Below, in pieces: positions 24,152 through 32,634 of a DNA stretch of 64,000 nt. The position numbers and the translations under genes were made by a program. How positions within the stretch are numbered: position 1 is the first letter of the stretch; the number at the start of each line of letters is the position of its first letter. This DNA is from an uncultured Oscillospiraceae bacterium (GTDB taxonomy: Bacteria > Bacillota > Clostridia > Oscillospirales > Acutalibacteraceae), in assembly GCA_900543395.1 (NCBI GenBank), contig UQQT01000007.1, positions 1-64,000 on the forward strand, read 5' to 3'. The notes beneath the pieces are model-generated. The model had not been told where the DNA came from, ran no database searches, and saw only the letters and a program-made list of their open reading frames with translations.

Positions 24152-25801
24152 ATGTTACCTCCCGCAGGTGAAAATAACTGTTATGAATTTTTAAAACTCT
24201 GCACGAGTATATACAAGGACGTAGATATGATGCAGCATTTCTCCGTCAGATATAAAAGAAGCGAAATATTCAGGGATATCGACGCATTAAGCGGATATTT
24301 TCAAAAAAAGCTCGGACTTAAAGAGGGCGATGTTTATACAATTTTTATGCCGACTACGATTCAGGGCATCATCGCTTTTTACGCACTTAACAGCATAGGC
24401 GTTATAGTAAATTTCGTTCATCCCCTTATGTCTACGGAGTTTTTGAAAGAAACTCTCGACGACGTAAACGCTAAGGGCGTTATGGTACTCGATATCCTTT
24501 CGAAAGACCATGTAAAGACGATTAACGACAGCGGACTTCCCTGCCTTATATGCCGTTCGTCGGATTATTCCGAGGGAATAAAAAAATTCGGGACAAGCAT
24601 AGGCGAGAACATAGTAAAAGCCGTTTTTCCGAAATTTAAAAATGCAGTGTACTACAAAGACGCCCTTAACGCAAATCTCACCCCCGAACCGCTTAAAAAC
24701 AACTGCGACACTCCCGCCGTTTATCTCAACGGAGGCGGAACGACGGGTAAAAGCAAGACGATAAAGCTTACCTCCCGCGCAATAAACGAGCTGACTTCAA
24801 GAGTTTCGGAGATTGACGAAATCCATATTCCGGGCGAGGAAGCGGAAATAATCGTACTCCCGATGTTCCACTGCTTCGGACTCATAATTGCAATTCACAT
24901 GGCGCTGTGCAACTCGGCAAGAATAATTCCGATGATGCAGTTTGACGCAAAGCTTTTCAATAAATTAATGAGAAAAAATCTGATTGTCGGCTTCGGCGGA
25001 ATTCCGCTTATGTTTGAAAAGCTTATGAGAGAAAAGCATTTCGACGGTCCGTGGCTTAAAAATGTCAGAATGATGTTCTGCGGAGGCGACGATATAAGCG
25101 ACGATTTTCTCGATAAATACAATTCATACTTTGAAAAATGGGGCGCTCCGGGTCGCCTGAGACAGGGATACGGACTTACGGAAATAGGCTCCGTATGCTG
25201 TACTACGACAAATACGGACTATAAACGCGGTTCCATCGGTAAACCGCTGAACGGAATCAGAGTCGAGATATGGGACGACGACCATAATGAGCTTCCCGCA
25301 GGCGAAATCGGCGAGATTGCAGTTTCAGGTCCTACCGTAATGAGCGGATATTATACAAAGGACGGACCCGAAGACCTCGGACTTTATAAAGATAAGGACG
25401 GCGTAAAATGGGTTCTTTCGGGCGATCTTGCATACAAAGACGAAGAGGGCTACCTGTTCTTCTCCGGCAGAAAGAAAAGAGTTATAATCATTTCGGGTTA
25501 TAACGTTTACCCGAACGATATTGAGAAAAAAGTCGGCGAACTCGATTATATAAAGGACGTATGCGCCGTTCAGGGCTGGCAGAACGACCGTTCTATCGTA
25601 AGACTTTACGTTTCTCTTAAAAAGAACGTTGACAAAACACAGTGCGAAAACGAAATCAAAAAACTTTGCGAAGATAATTTCTCTAAATTCTATATTCCCA
25701 GGGAAATAGTATTTCTAAACGAGCTTCCGCAGACTCCGCTTATGAAAGTCGATTTCATGAAGTTAAGTCAGATGAAGCCGGGAGATCCTATATACAAATA
25801 A
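24152..25801 (+). CDS. AMP-dependent acyl-CoA synthetase/ligase
   Basis: Activates a carboxylic acid with ATP and CoA via an acyl-adenylate, or runs in reverse to conserve energy. ANL-superfamily motifs: P-loop LNGGGTTGKSK, GYGLTEIGSVCCTT, GDLAYKDEEGYLFFSGRKKR with VIIISGYNVYPNDIE, and a C-terminal PQTPLMKVDF carrying the adenylation Lys. The ATG at 24152 has GGTG about nine bases upstream; an ATG at 24137 lacks an RBS. It is first in an operon with a 2-oxoacid:ferredoxin oxidoreductase, so its substrate may be the branched-chain or aromatic acid matching the acyl-CoA made there (inference). Confidence 0.85.
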   Translation: MLPPAGENNCYEFLKLCTSIYKDVDMMQHFSVRYKRSEIFRDIDALSGYFQKKLGLKEGDVYTIFMPTTIQGIIAFYALNSIGVIVNFVHPLMSTEFLKETLDDVNAKGVMVLDILSKDHVKTINDSGLPCLICRSSDYSEGIKKFGTSIGENIVKAVFPKFKNAVYYKDALNANLTPEPLKNNCDTPAVYLNGGGTTGKSKTIKLTSRAINELTSRVSEIDEIHIPGEEAEIIVLPMFHCFGLIIAIHMALCNSARIIPMMQFDAKLFNKLMRKNLIVGFGGIPLMFEKLMREKHFDGPWLKNVRMMFCGGDDISDDFLDKYNSYFEKWGAPGRLRQGYGLTEIGSVCCTTTNTDYKRGSIGKPLNGIRVEIWDDDHNELPAGEIGEIAVSGPTVMSGYYTKDGPEDLGLYKDKDGVKWVLSGDLAYKDEEGYLFFSGRKKRVIIISGYNVYPNDIEKKVGELDYIKDVCAVQGWQNDRSIVRLYVSLKKNVDKTQCENEIKKLCEDNFSKFYIPREIVFLNELPQTPLMKVDFMKLSQMKPGDPIYK

Positions 25802-25836
25802 AATTTTAAACAGAAAATAAAGGAGATGTTCTTAAC

Positions 25837-26043
25837 ATGTTAAGGATTAACCCGATTTTATGCAAGAGCTGCGGTTACTGCATAAAATTCTGTCCGAAGC
25901 AAATCCTCAATATGGGTTCCGAACGAAACAAACGCGGATTCTTTTACCCCTCGCTTACCGACAGTGATAAATGTCTGTCGTGCGCGATATGCGCGTCGGT
26001 ATGTCCCGAGGGTGCAATAGAGCTTAACGGGGAGGATGAGTAA
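25837..26043 (+). CDS. 2-oxoacid:ferredoxin oxidoreductase, delta (2x[4Fe-4S] ferredoxin) subunit
   Basis: A 68-residue two-cluster ferredoxin that passes electrons from the oxidoreductase to soluble ferredoxin. Two CxxCxxCxxxC sets: CKSCGYCIKFCP and CLSCAICASVCP. RBS AAAGGAG before ATG. It is immediately followed by the alpha subunit, whose RBS lies in its last codons. In the KOR/VOR family this subunit order (delta-alpha-beta-gamma) is common. Confidence 0.92.
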   Translation: MLRINPILCKSCGYCIKFCPKQILNMGSERNKRGFFYPSLTDSDKCLSCAICASVCPEGAIELNGEDE

Positions 26044-26044
26044 A

Positions 26045-27124
26045 ATGGGCGAAAAACGTTTCATGAAAGGCAATGAAGCCATAGCGGAAGCGGCAGTCAG
26101 AGGCGGATGCAGATTTTTTGCAGGCTACCCCATAACTCCGCAGAACGAAATTCCCGAATATCTGTCATGGAGGCTGCCCGAGGTCGGCGGTTTGTTCGTA
26201 CAGGGCGAGAGTGAAATAGCTTCGGTCAACATGGTTTACGGCGCGTCCGCAATGGGAACGAGAGCTATGACCAGTTCATCCGGCCCCGGCATCAGTTTAA
26301 AGGCGGAGGGTATCTCTTATCTTGCAGCGGCAATGCTCCCCGCATTGATAGTAAATATAAGCAGAGGCGGTCCCGGACTCGGCTCCATTCAGCCCGCGCA
26401 GTCGGATTATTTACAGGCAACAAAAGCTCTCGGACACGGCGGTTTTCACGCAATGGTTTTTGCACCTAATTCCGTGCAGGAGGCTTGCGACATAGTTTAT
26501 GAATCATTCGAATATGCGGAACGCGACAGAAACCCGGTACTCGTTTTAATGGACGGCTGTCTCGGAAACATTATGGAGGAAGTCGAGCTTCCCGAAATGA
26601 AGGAAATCAAATACGAGGACGTCCCCGAATGGAGTCTTTCAAGACGAAACGGCAGAGATTATCAGGGCAATATTACTCCTATTTACACGGAGCCTATTCT
26701 TGAGGGACTCAACGCGATGGCGGGCGAGATATATAAGGACTGGGAGGAAAACGACGTTAAGGTCGAGGAATTCATGGTCGACGATGCCGAATACGTTATC
26801 GTCGCGTACGGTATCGCTTCGAGAGTATCAAAAGAAGCCGTTATTAATTTAAGGGAAAAAGGAATAAAAATCGGATTAATAAGACCGATTACTTTATTCC
26901 CGTTCCCGAAAAAGAGCATTAAAAATCTTGATTATAACCGCGTTAAGGGAATAATTGATATTGAAATGACTATTCCCGCCCAGATGCGCGATGATATTGA
27001 GCTTCAGGTTATGGGCAGATGTCCCGTATATGAATACGGCAGAAGCGGCGGATGCCTGCTTGACGACGACGGCGTAAGAGAAGCTATCGAAAATATAGTT
27101 TGCGGAGGCGGAGAAAATGGCTGA
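26045..27124 (+). CDS. 2-oxoacid:ferredoxin oxidoreductase alpha subunit (KorA/VorB-like)
   Basis: Carries the transketolase pyrimidine-binding domain of the enzyme that converts a 2-oxoacid plus CoA into acyl-CoA, CO2 and reduced ferredoxin. Visible: GNEAIAEAAVRGGCRFFAGY at the start, YPITPQNEI, GESEIASVNMVYGASAMG, TSSSGPGISLK and RGGPGLGSIQPAQSDYLQA, plus the C-terminal transketolase-C-like region (VIVAYGIASRVSKEA, LRPITLFPFP-type). The ATG at 26045 follows GGGGAGG by 10 bases, better than the ATG at 26036 inside the ferredoxin gene. Overlaps the beta subunit by 8 bases. Confidence 0.92.
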   Translation: MGEKRFMKGNEAIAEAAVRGGCRFFAGYPITPQNEIPEYLSWRLPEVGGLFVQGESEIASVNMVYGASAMGTRAMTSSSGPGISLKAEGISYLAAAMLPALIVNISRGGPGLGSIQPAQSDYLQATKALGHGGFHAMVFAPNSVQEACDIVYESFEYAERDRNPVLVLMDGCLGNIMEEVELPEMKEIKYEDVPEWSLSRRNGRDYQGNITPIYTEPILEGLNAMAGEIYKDWEENDVKVEEFMVDDAEYVIVAYGIASRVSKEAVINLREKGIKIGLIRPITLFPFPKKSIKNLDYNRVKGIIDIEMTIPAQMRDDIELQVMGRCPVYEYGRSGGCLLDDDGVREAIENIVCGGGENG

Positions 27125-27860
27125 ATATAAAAGACCCAAACTTATAGCGGACTCTCCGAGCGGTTACTGCCCCGGATGCCTGCACTCGCTTGCGACAAAG
27201 CTTATCGCAGAAGTTATAGAGGAAATGGGGCAGGCTGATAATTCGTTAAACGTTATATCCGTAGGCTGTTCCGCTCTTAATATTCTCTACTGGGGCGGAG
27301 ATTTTCTCTCAGTCGCGCACGGAAGAGCTCCCGCGGCGGCTACGGGAATTAAACGTTCAAATCCCGAACGTCTCGTTTTCGCTTACCAGGGCGACGGCGA
27401 CCTTGCGGCAATCGGACTTGCGGAGATTATTTCGGCGGCGAACAGAGGCGAACATTTCACCGTAATATTCGCTAACAATCAGACATACGGTATGACGGGA
27501 GGTCAAATGGCGCCCACAACGCTTATCGGACAGAAAACAACCACGTCCGTATACGGCAGAGACCCCGAGACAACGGGATATCCGTTTAAAATGTGCGAAC
27601 TTATTTCACAGCTGGAGGCTCCCGCATACGTTGCAAGATTCGCATTAAATTCGCCTAAGGGAATCATGGACGCAAAGAAAGGCATCAGAAAAGCGTTCGA
27701 ATATCAGATGGCGGATGAGGGCTTTACATTCGTTGAGCTTCTTACAAACTGTCCGACAAACTGGAAGATGACTCCCCTTCAGACTCTCGATTATATGAAT
27801 ACAAATACAATTCCGTACTTTAAACCCGGAGTATATAAGGATAAGGAGGCGGACAAATAA
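27117..27860 (+). CDS. 2-oxoacid:ferredoxin oxidoreductase beta subunit (TPP-binding)
   Basis: Thiamine-diphosphate subunit. Motifs: YCPGCLHS near the N-terminus, VGCSALNI, a GRAPAAATGIKRS segment and the TPP signature GDGDLAAIGLAE to FANNQTYGMTGGQ. Length 247 is normal. Starts inside the end of the alpha gene with GGAGGCGGAGAA before ATG, and its stop overlaps the gamma start (TAATG). Confidence 0.93.
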   Translation: MAEYKRPKLIADSPSGYCPGCLHSLATKLIAEVIEEMGQADNSLNVISVGCSALNILYWGGDFLSVAHGRAPAAATGIKRSNPERLVFAYQGDGDLAAIGLAEIISAANRGEHFTVIFANNQTYGMTGGQMAPTTLIGQKTTTSVYGRDPETTGYPFKMCELISQLEAPAYVARFALNSPKGIMDAKKGIRKAFEYQMADEGFTFVELLTNCPTNWKMTPLQTLDYMNTNTIPYFKPGVYKDKEADK

Positions 27861-28408
27861 TGAAAAGCTCATTTGTATTTTCAGGCTCGGGCGGTCAGGG
27901 AATTATGAGCGCGGGAATCATGCTCGCGCACACCGCAATCGACATGGGTAAGCACGCCACTTATCTGCCCGAGTACGGTCCCGAACAGCGCGGAGGCAGC
28001 GCAAAATGTACCGTCGTAATCAGTGATGACCCCATTATCTCACCGCTTCCCAAGCATTGTGACAATCTCATCGCACTCAATGCTCTCGCATATGCAAAAT
28101 TCGGCGAGGACATTAAGTCCGGCGGACTTCTGCTTGCCAATTCAAACAGAATTTCGGACGGTCTTGACAGAACGGACGTAACGGTAATTTCCGCCCCCGT
28201 AGACGATATATCGCTCGAGGTCGGTTCACCTAAAACTGCAAATATTATTCTTTTGGGTATTCTTATCGGAGCTACGGATATTGTATCGAAAGATACGCTT
28301 ATTCTTTCGCTCGAGGATAAATTCAAGGACAAAAAGCCTGAAATTCTTGAAATGAATTTAAGAGCACTCGACAAAGGAATCGAACTCGGAAAACAGGCAA
28401 AAAAATAA
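27860..28408 (+). CDS. 2-oxoacid:ferredoxin oxidoreductase gamma subunit
   Basis: CoA-side catalytic domain (POR gamma family). N-terminal GSGGQGIMSAGIMLA, then TYLPEYGPEQRGGSAKCTV, and a C-terminal helix set. 182 residues, normal. With the delta, alpha and beta genes it makes a complete four-subunit enzyme; substrate (2-oxoglutarate, 2-oxoisovalerate or other) cannot be read from these motifs. Confidence 0.93.
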   Translation: MKSSFVFSGSGGQGIMSAGIMLAHTAIDMGKHATYLPEYGPEQRGGSAKCTVVISDDPIISPLPKHCDNLIALNALAYAKFGEDIKSGGLLLANSNRISDGLDRTDVTVISAPVDDISLEVGSPKTANIILLGILIGATDIVSKDTLILSLEDKFKDKKPEILEMNLRALDKGIELGKQAKK

Positions 28409-28426
28409 AAAACGGAGGTTTATACT

Positions 28427-28759
28427 ATGGCAAAAATAGGTTTAGGCTGTTGGGCAGGCAAGATCTCGCTCAGAATAGCCAGAGGCGAAGTCAAATTTAA
28501 AATAGAGGACGACAACGGTGAGTATAAAATTACCACCGATCTTCCCGGAGCATTAAAAAGCGCTAAGATTTCATTTACGAATCTTAAAGAAGAGCCCGAC
28601 GGAAAAACAATTTCCGGCAACGGCACGATTTCTGTTCTCCCCGGCAGAAAGTTAGAGGGTGCGTTCACCTTCGAGGAAAATACGTTTATAGGAGAAATTA
28701 AAGCTCCCGTCGTAGGCAAGATAAAAATCACCGACGGTCACCGCATAGACTCATTCTGA
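28427..28759 (+). CDS. Hypothetical small beta-rich protein at the end of the KOR/VOR operon
   Basis: 110 residues, no family recognised. The sequence is rich in alternating charged/hydrophobic strands (KFKIEDDNGEYKITTDLPG, GAFTFEENTFIGEIKAPVVG) with Gly turns, suggesting a small all-beta domain. No signal or cysteine pattern beyond one Cys in GLGCWAGK. RBS CGGAGG before ATG and 18 bp after the gamma subunit indicate cotranscription. Confidence 0.75.
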   Translation: MAKIGLGCWAGKISLRIARGEVKFKIEDDNGEYKITTDLPGALKSAKISFTNLKEEPDGKTISGNGTISVLPGRKLEGAFTFEENTFIGEIKAPVVGKIKITDGHRIDSF

Positions 28760-28770
28760 TTTTCAAAAAT

Positions 28771-28811
28771 AAAAACACCCGCACAGATTTCTCATCCGTG
28801 CGGGTGTTTTT
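28771..28811. terminator. Bidirectional terminator
   Basis: AAAAACACCCGCAC / GTGCGGGTGTTTTT stem with a 13-nt loop, between convergent genes. Confidence 0.9.
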
Positions 28812-28862
28812 ATGCTGTTTAAATCTAAAATAAAAGCCGAAAATCATTTTGATAAATAATTA

Positions 28863-29411
28863 TTACATAACAATTAGGATAAAAAAGCCTAAAACGAAAA
28901 TAATAAGCTCAGAGAAAAAATTAACTTGACTGTTTGAAAGAAATTTGTTTTCTATACGTTCGGCTTGTTCATTACAACAAACAGGCTTATCACCGATTTT
29001 ACCACACTTTTTACATCTGTATTTTTTTTGTAATGTATCACCTAATATACTATCAATCAACATTCCCAAGAACCCAAGAAAAACAATTAGACAAGTGTCA
29101 TTTATACTATATTCATTATTAATAAGAACATTGGTAATAAAAAAAGCTAACGCAATATAAATGGAAGCAAAAAATCCTACTGCTGTTCCTATCAAGCTTA
29201 CACCTCCGGAAATCCCGCATTCAGTACTCTTGAATTTTGTTATCGAATAAACTCGTTTTGCATATTTTGAACCTACAGTTGAAGCTAAAGTATCACTCAT
29301 ACTTTCTGCTAACATTACACAGTACAAAACAAAAAACTCTTTTTTATTAACAATTATAAACAGAATAAGCGAAACAAAAGCAAAAATAAAATTAACGATA
29401 ACCTGCTGCTG
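28863..29411 (-). pseudogene. 5'-truncated DUF92 (TMEM19-type) membrane protein
   Basis: The intact part from the ATG near 29327 is 154 residues with ESMSDTLASTVGSKYAK, STECGISGGVSLIGTAVGFF and FLGFLGMLIDSILGDTLQ, which match the C-terminal half of DUF92 proteins; a KCGKIGDKPVCC metal-type loop follows. The open frame extends upstream with QQQVIVNFIFAFVSL, which fits the preceding DUF92 helix, but then runs into the LRR relic. The N-terminal helices are absent. Probably a deletion joined it to the neighbour. No start with an RBS is visible. Confidence 0.6.
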
Positions 29412-29928
29412 TCGGGCATATAAATTTCCGTAATCGTAGTCTTAAATAAAAAGGCTTCGTCGTCTACTGACAACACTGTTTCCGGAACTGCATACGCTCC
29501 TTCTCTGCCTTGCGGATAGAGAAAAAGCAAAGTCTTATCTTTATTGAATAAAACGCCGTCAACAGATACATATGATGCATGCCGGCTTCAACATCAATAT
29601 ATTCAAGATTTTTACAATATTCAAACACACTTCCGTCTATGGTTTCAACGCTTTCCGGTATTTTTACGTTCATCAAACTTGCTCAGCGATCAAATGTAAA
29701 CATACCTATCTCGGTAACCCTTCTTTTACTGTCAAGGTCAGCCGGTTTAATAATATCAGTATCATTGCCGTTATAATTGGCTATTTTTATAGTTCCGTCA
29801 TTAAGTACCGAATACTCATAATCCCCGCTTGTTTCCGCGCTGGCAGAAAACGTCAGCCCCGTAAAGCAGGACAAAAGTATAATAACAGACAAAACAACAG
29901 ATATTGTTCGCCGTCCCATCCTTTTCAT
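29400..29928 (-). pseudogene. BspA-like leucine-rich-repeat surface protein, broken
   Basis: Starts with a clear signal peptide (ISVVLSVIILLSCFTG, cleavage near SASAET), then DYEYSVLNDGTIKIANYNG. A TGA at 29683-29685 stands where the repeat consensus has Cys (FDR-stop-ASLMNVKIPESV). The same frame goes on with FEYCKNLEYIDVEAG. Near 29580 one base is missing; the next frame then reads ASYVSVDGVLFNKDKTLL and AYAVPETVLSV to TEIYMPDSSRL. These are LRR_5 repeats. The 3' end is lost at the junction with DUF92. Confidence 0.75.
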
Positions 29929-30103
29929 AAAACAACCTCTGAAATTTCATATTAACAGTGCAATCCGTAATACACTGCCCTCTCAAAACGGCAAAACGTT
30001 ATATATTGTCGTTACAATATAACCATAAACAGTATTTACAAGAATTGCAAGTAATAATACAATAAAATAGTGTATTTTTTGTAAGAAATCGATTTCGATA
30101 TTT

Positions 30104-30135
30104 ATTAAAAACCGCCTGGATTCTTTCCCGGCGGT
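30104..30135 (-). terminator. Terminator of the GDPD gene
   Basis: Minus-strand stem ACCGCC / GGCGGT with inner pairs and T-run. Confidence 0.75.
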
Positions 30136-30144
30136 ACAACTTTG

Positions 30145-31011
30145 TTACGGCAGTATTCTATTTGTCGTTATTCTGTCTATTTTAAACAATCGGCATATAT
30201 CTGCCTCGAAAACACTGTCCACCGTCCAAACGGAGCATTCAAGTCCGGCTTCTTTTATCTTCTTAACCTTAAACAAGTCGCCGAACGCGTTGAATCTGAA
30301 AGCGACTCCGATATTTCCCGCGTCCCTGCATTTTGATATCGTATCCTTATCCATCCCCGAAACGAGATACATCAATCTGATATCCGGGTCATTTCGACGG
30401 ATGTACGTTAGATAATCAAAATTAAACGATATAATTTCAGCGTCAGCTCCGCTGTCTTTTATCATTTTAAGAACTCCGTCGAGCGATTCCTCACGTCCGC
30501 TCTTTATTTCAATACATGCACGCATTGAATATTTTTTGCAGATATCGAGGGCTTCGGACAATTCGGGGATTTTAAGTGATGAAAAATTTTTAATGTTATT
30601 GCCTGCGTCTATATTGAACTTCAGAAGTTCGTCATATGTATAAAGACTGATATTTCCCGTCGAGTCTGTCATGTCCGAAATATCCTCGTTGTGCATGACC
30701 GCCCACTTGCCGTCCTTTGTCTCATGAATATCAAACTCGCATGCAAAATATCCCGCCTGCCCCGCAGCTTCAAACGCAGGGAGCGTATTTTCCGGAGCAA
30801 CTGCGGACAGTCCCCTGTGCGCGGTAAGATAAAGCTTGCCCGCGCTCGACTCCGATGGAACGATATAGTGCGAACTCTCCGTCGGCATAACATACCTCAT
30901 GACCGCAGATGTACCGACTATGACAGCAAACAGTATAAAAACCGTCAGAATAACTTTTTTATTTTTCGAAAAGCCGTTATTTCTTTTTCTTGTCTTTTTT
31001 CTTTTAGCCAT
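30145..31011 (-). CDS. Glycerophosphodiester phosphodiesterase, membrane-anchored
   Basis: Hydrolyses glycerophosphodiesters, from phospholipid or teichoic acid, to glycerol-3-phosphate and an alcohol. Basic N-terminus (MAKRKKTRKRNN) and one membrane helix (about 20-42), then a GDPD TIM barrel: TAHRGLSAVAPENTLPAF, EFDIHETKDGKWAVMHNED (metal and catalytic residues), CIEIKSG, and VWTVDSV. Active site faces outside. CGGAG precedes the ATG, with a perfect promoter upstream. Confidence 0.9.
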   Translation of the reverse strand: MAKRKKTRKRNNGFSKNKKVILTVFILFAVIVGTSAVMRYVMPTESSHYIVPSESSAGKLYLTAHRGLSAVAPENTLPAFEAAGQAGYFACEFDIHETKDGKWAVMHNEDISDMTDSTGNISLYTYDELLKFNIDAGNNIKNFSSLKIPELSEALDICKKYSMRACIEIKSGREESLDGVLKMIKDSGADAEIISFNFDYLTYIRRNDPDIRLMYLVSGMDKDTISKCRDAGNIGVAFRFNAFGDLFKVKKIKEAGLECSVWTVDSVFEADICRLFKIDRITTNRILP

Positions 31012-31049
31012 AAAACGCGCTCCGGAATATCGATAAATTACATGATTAA

Positions 31050-31078
31050 ATTATATAGTCAAATTATAATATTGTCAA
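31050..31078 (-). promoter_or_regulatory. Consensus promoter of the GDPD gene
   Basis: Minus strand: TTGACA, 17-nt spacer, TATAAT. Confidence 0.85.
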
Positions 31079-31079
31079 C

Positions 31080-31108
31080 TTGTGTTTTTTATTAACTCAT
31101 GATATACT
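31080..31108 (+). promoter_or_regulatory. Promoter of the 31126 gene pair
   Basis: TTGTGT, 17-nt spacer, TATACT. It lies back-to-back with the GDPD promoter, one base apart. Confidence 0.6.
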
Positions 31109-31125
31109 TTATATCGGTGGTATAA

Positions 31126-31656
31126 ATGATAGAAAAATTTAATTATAAAAAGAATATCGGCATAACTCTTCCCGACGGCACAGTAAACGGTCAGGGCGTC
31201 GGAGAGATAAGCAAAATGCGCTACGGCATAATGCCCATGAGCTGGAACGGATGCGAGATTATCGCAGTGTATAATTTTCTTATGATAAGCTCGGAAAAAA
31301 TAATCCCCCTGCCGGGAATCGCACGTGAAATCTACCCTTACGGCTCTATATGCCTGGGCTTTTTCGGCACCGACCCGAACAAGCTTATTAAATTTTTCAG
31401 AAACCATAACGTTACGGTTCAGCATACGAGAAAATTCGACGTTTTCAAATCGACGTTTAAAGGACAGAAGTACGGTATTGTCGCCTTTTGGAACGGCGTT
31501 CCGATGGCATCGTCGCTTCACACCGTATGCATCGAAAACAGAGACGGCAAAATCATTGTTTATAACCGCTCTAACAGAAGAAACTACCCTGTCTCATATG
31601 ACAATCTTGAGGACTTCTGCGACAAGACACATTTTATTGTTGGATATTTTAAATAA
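31126..31656 (+). CDS. Hypothetical protein, possible C39/papain-like cysteine fold
   Basis: 176 residues, no signal peptide. A central MSWNGCEIIAVYNFLM places Cys before a helix as in C39-like peptidases, followed later by SLHTVCIE (candidate His) and KIIVYNRSN (Asn where Asp/Asn completes such a triad). That arrangement and length are consistent with a C39-like domain but many clostridial proteins of this type have no known activity. GGTGG sits before the ATG. The next gene begins 15 bp later and is probably cotranscribed. Confidence 0.7.
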   Translation: MIEKFNYKKNIGITLPDGTVNGQGVGEISKMRYGIMPMSWNGCEIIAVYNFLMISSEKIIPLPGIAREIYPYGSICLGFFGTDPNKLIKFFRNHNVTVQHTRKFDVFKSTFKGQKYGIVAFWNGVPMASSLHTVCIENRDGKIIVYNRSNRRNYPVSYDNLEDFCDKTHFIVGYFK

Positions 31657-31671
31657 TACCGGAGAATTTTA

Positions 31672-32586
31672 ATGATTAAGACAGAATTTATTGACGACTT
31701 TATAAAAAGATACGACTATCCCGAATCTGCAGTACATGAAATAGACAGACTGTTCGAAAAATCACAGACAGATAAATATTTCGAAGCCGATATGGAGTCT
31801 ATTATAAACAATTACTTTGCCGACACGTCAAACGGACTCGGTTCGACACAGGACAAAATATTCGAAATATCAAAAAAGTATAATGAGGATAAGTATACGC
31901 TCTGTCTCTTTTTTCTGATTCTCGCTCTTCCCTATTCAAAGGAAATTTACGATAAAAAAGGTCTCGGCGAGAATATATTTTATGATACCATGGACGATAT
32001 AAGATGCAAGCTCAATGAGTGTATAGAGTGCAAGGAAGTCCCCGGCACATTCGTTCTTACATGGTATAACGGCATTTTAAATGCGGAAACCATATCTTTG
32101 GGCAGATTCGAATATGAGGTTTCGGATTTCGGATTCAAGGAATACACATTCTCCGACGGAAAAACTATAAAAAAGGGCGATATCACAATCAATTTTCATA
32201 TTCCGTCCTCGGGAGTTCCGATTTCCGACGAAGTACGCTTCGATTCATACAAAAAAGCATATGAGCATTTCAAGCATCTTTATCCCGACGGCAAGGTTGT
32301 TTTCGAGTGCAGCTCATGGCTTCTTTATCCCGAACAGAAAAAATTTCTGCCCGAAAAGAGCAACATATTAAGATTTATCGACGATTTTGTAATTATAGAA
32401 TCGGAGAAAAGAGATAAATTCTATGACGCGTGGCGCGTATTCGGAAAATACGCAGACCTCCCGCCGAGAAAGCTTCCACGCGACAATTCTATGAGAAAAG
32501 CGTACGCCGACTGGATGAGCAAAGGCAGACAAACAGGTTTCGGCAGAGGAATTTTCGCATTTGACGGTGAAAAAATAATTAAATAA
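31672..32586 (+). CDS. GNAT-related acyltransferase (NAT_N / GNAT_C type)
   Basis: 304 residues. It resembles the acyltransferase-domain family with an N-terminal helical NAT_N region (about 1-125) and a GNAT_C region: TFVLTWYNGILNAETISLGR, YEVSDFGFKEYTF, INFHIPSSGVPISDE, KKAYEHFKHLYPDGKVVFEC and SSWLLYP. Acyl donor and acceptor are unknown. Near the end PPRKLPRDNSMRKAYADWM is typical of the family. RBS CGGAG before the ATG. Its pairing with the C39-like protein is noted but unexplained. Confidence 0.65.
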   Translation: MIKTEFIDDFIKRYDYPESAVHEIDRLFEKSQTDKYFEADMESIINNYFADTSNGLGSTQDKIFEISKKYNEDKYTLCLFFLILALPYSKEIYDKKGLGENIFYDTMDDIRCKLNECIECKEVPGTFVLTWYNGILNAETISLGRFEYEVSDFGFKEYTFSDGKTIKKGDITINFHIPSSGVPISDEVRFDSYKKAYEHFKHLYPDGKVVFECSSWLLYPEQKKFLPEKSNILRFIDDFVIIESEKRDKFYDAWRVFGKYADLPPRKLPRDNSMRKAYADWMSKGRQTGFGRGIFAFDGEKIIK

Positions 32587-32595
32587 TATTATAAA

Positions 32596-32626
32596 AACGA
32601 GCTGTACCGATTAAATACAGCTCGTT
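32596..32626. terminator. Bidirectional terminator
   Basis: AACGAGCTGTA / TACAGCTCGTT stem with 9-nt loop between convergent genes. Confidence 0.8.
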
Positions 32627-32634
32627 CATTTCAT

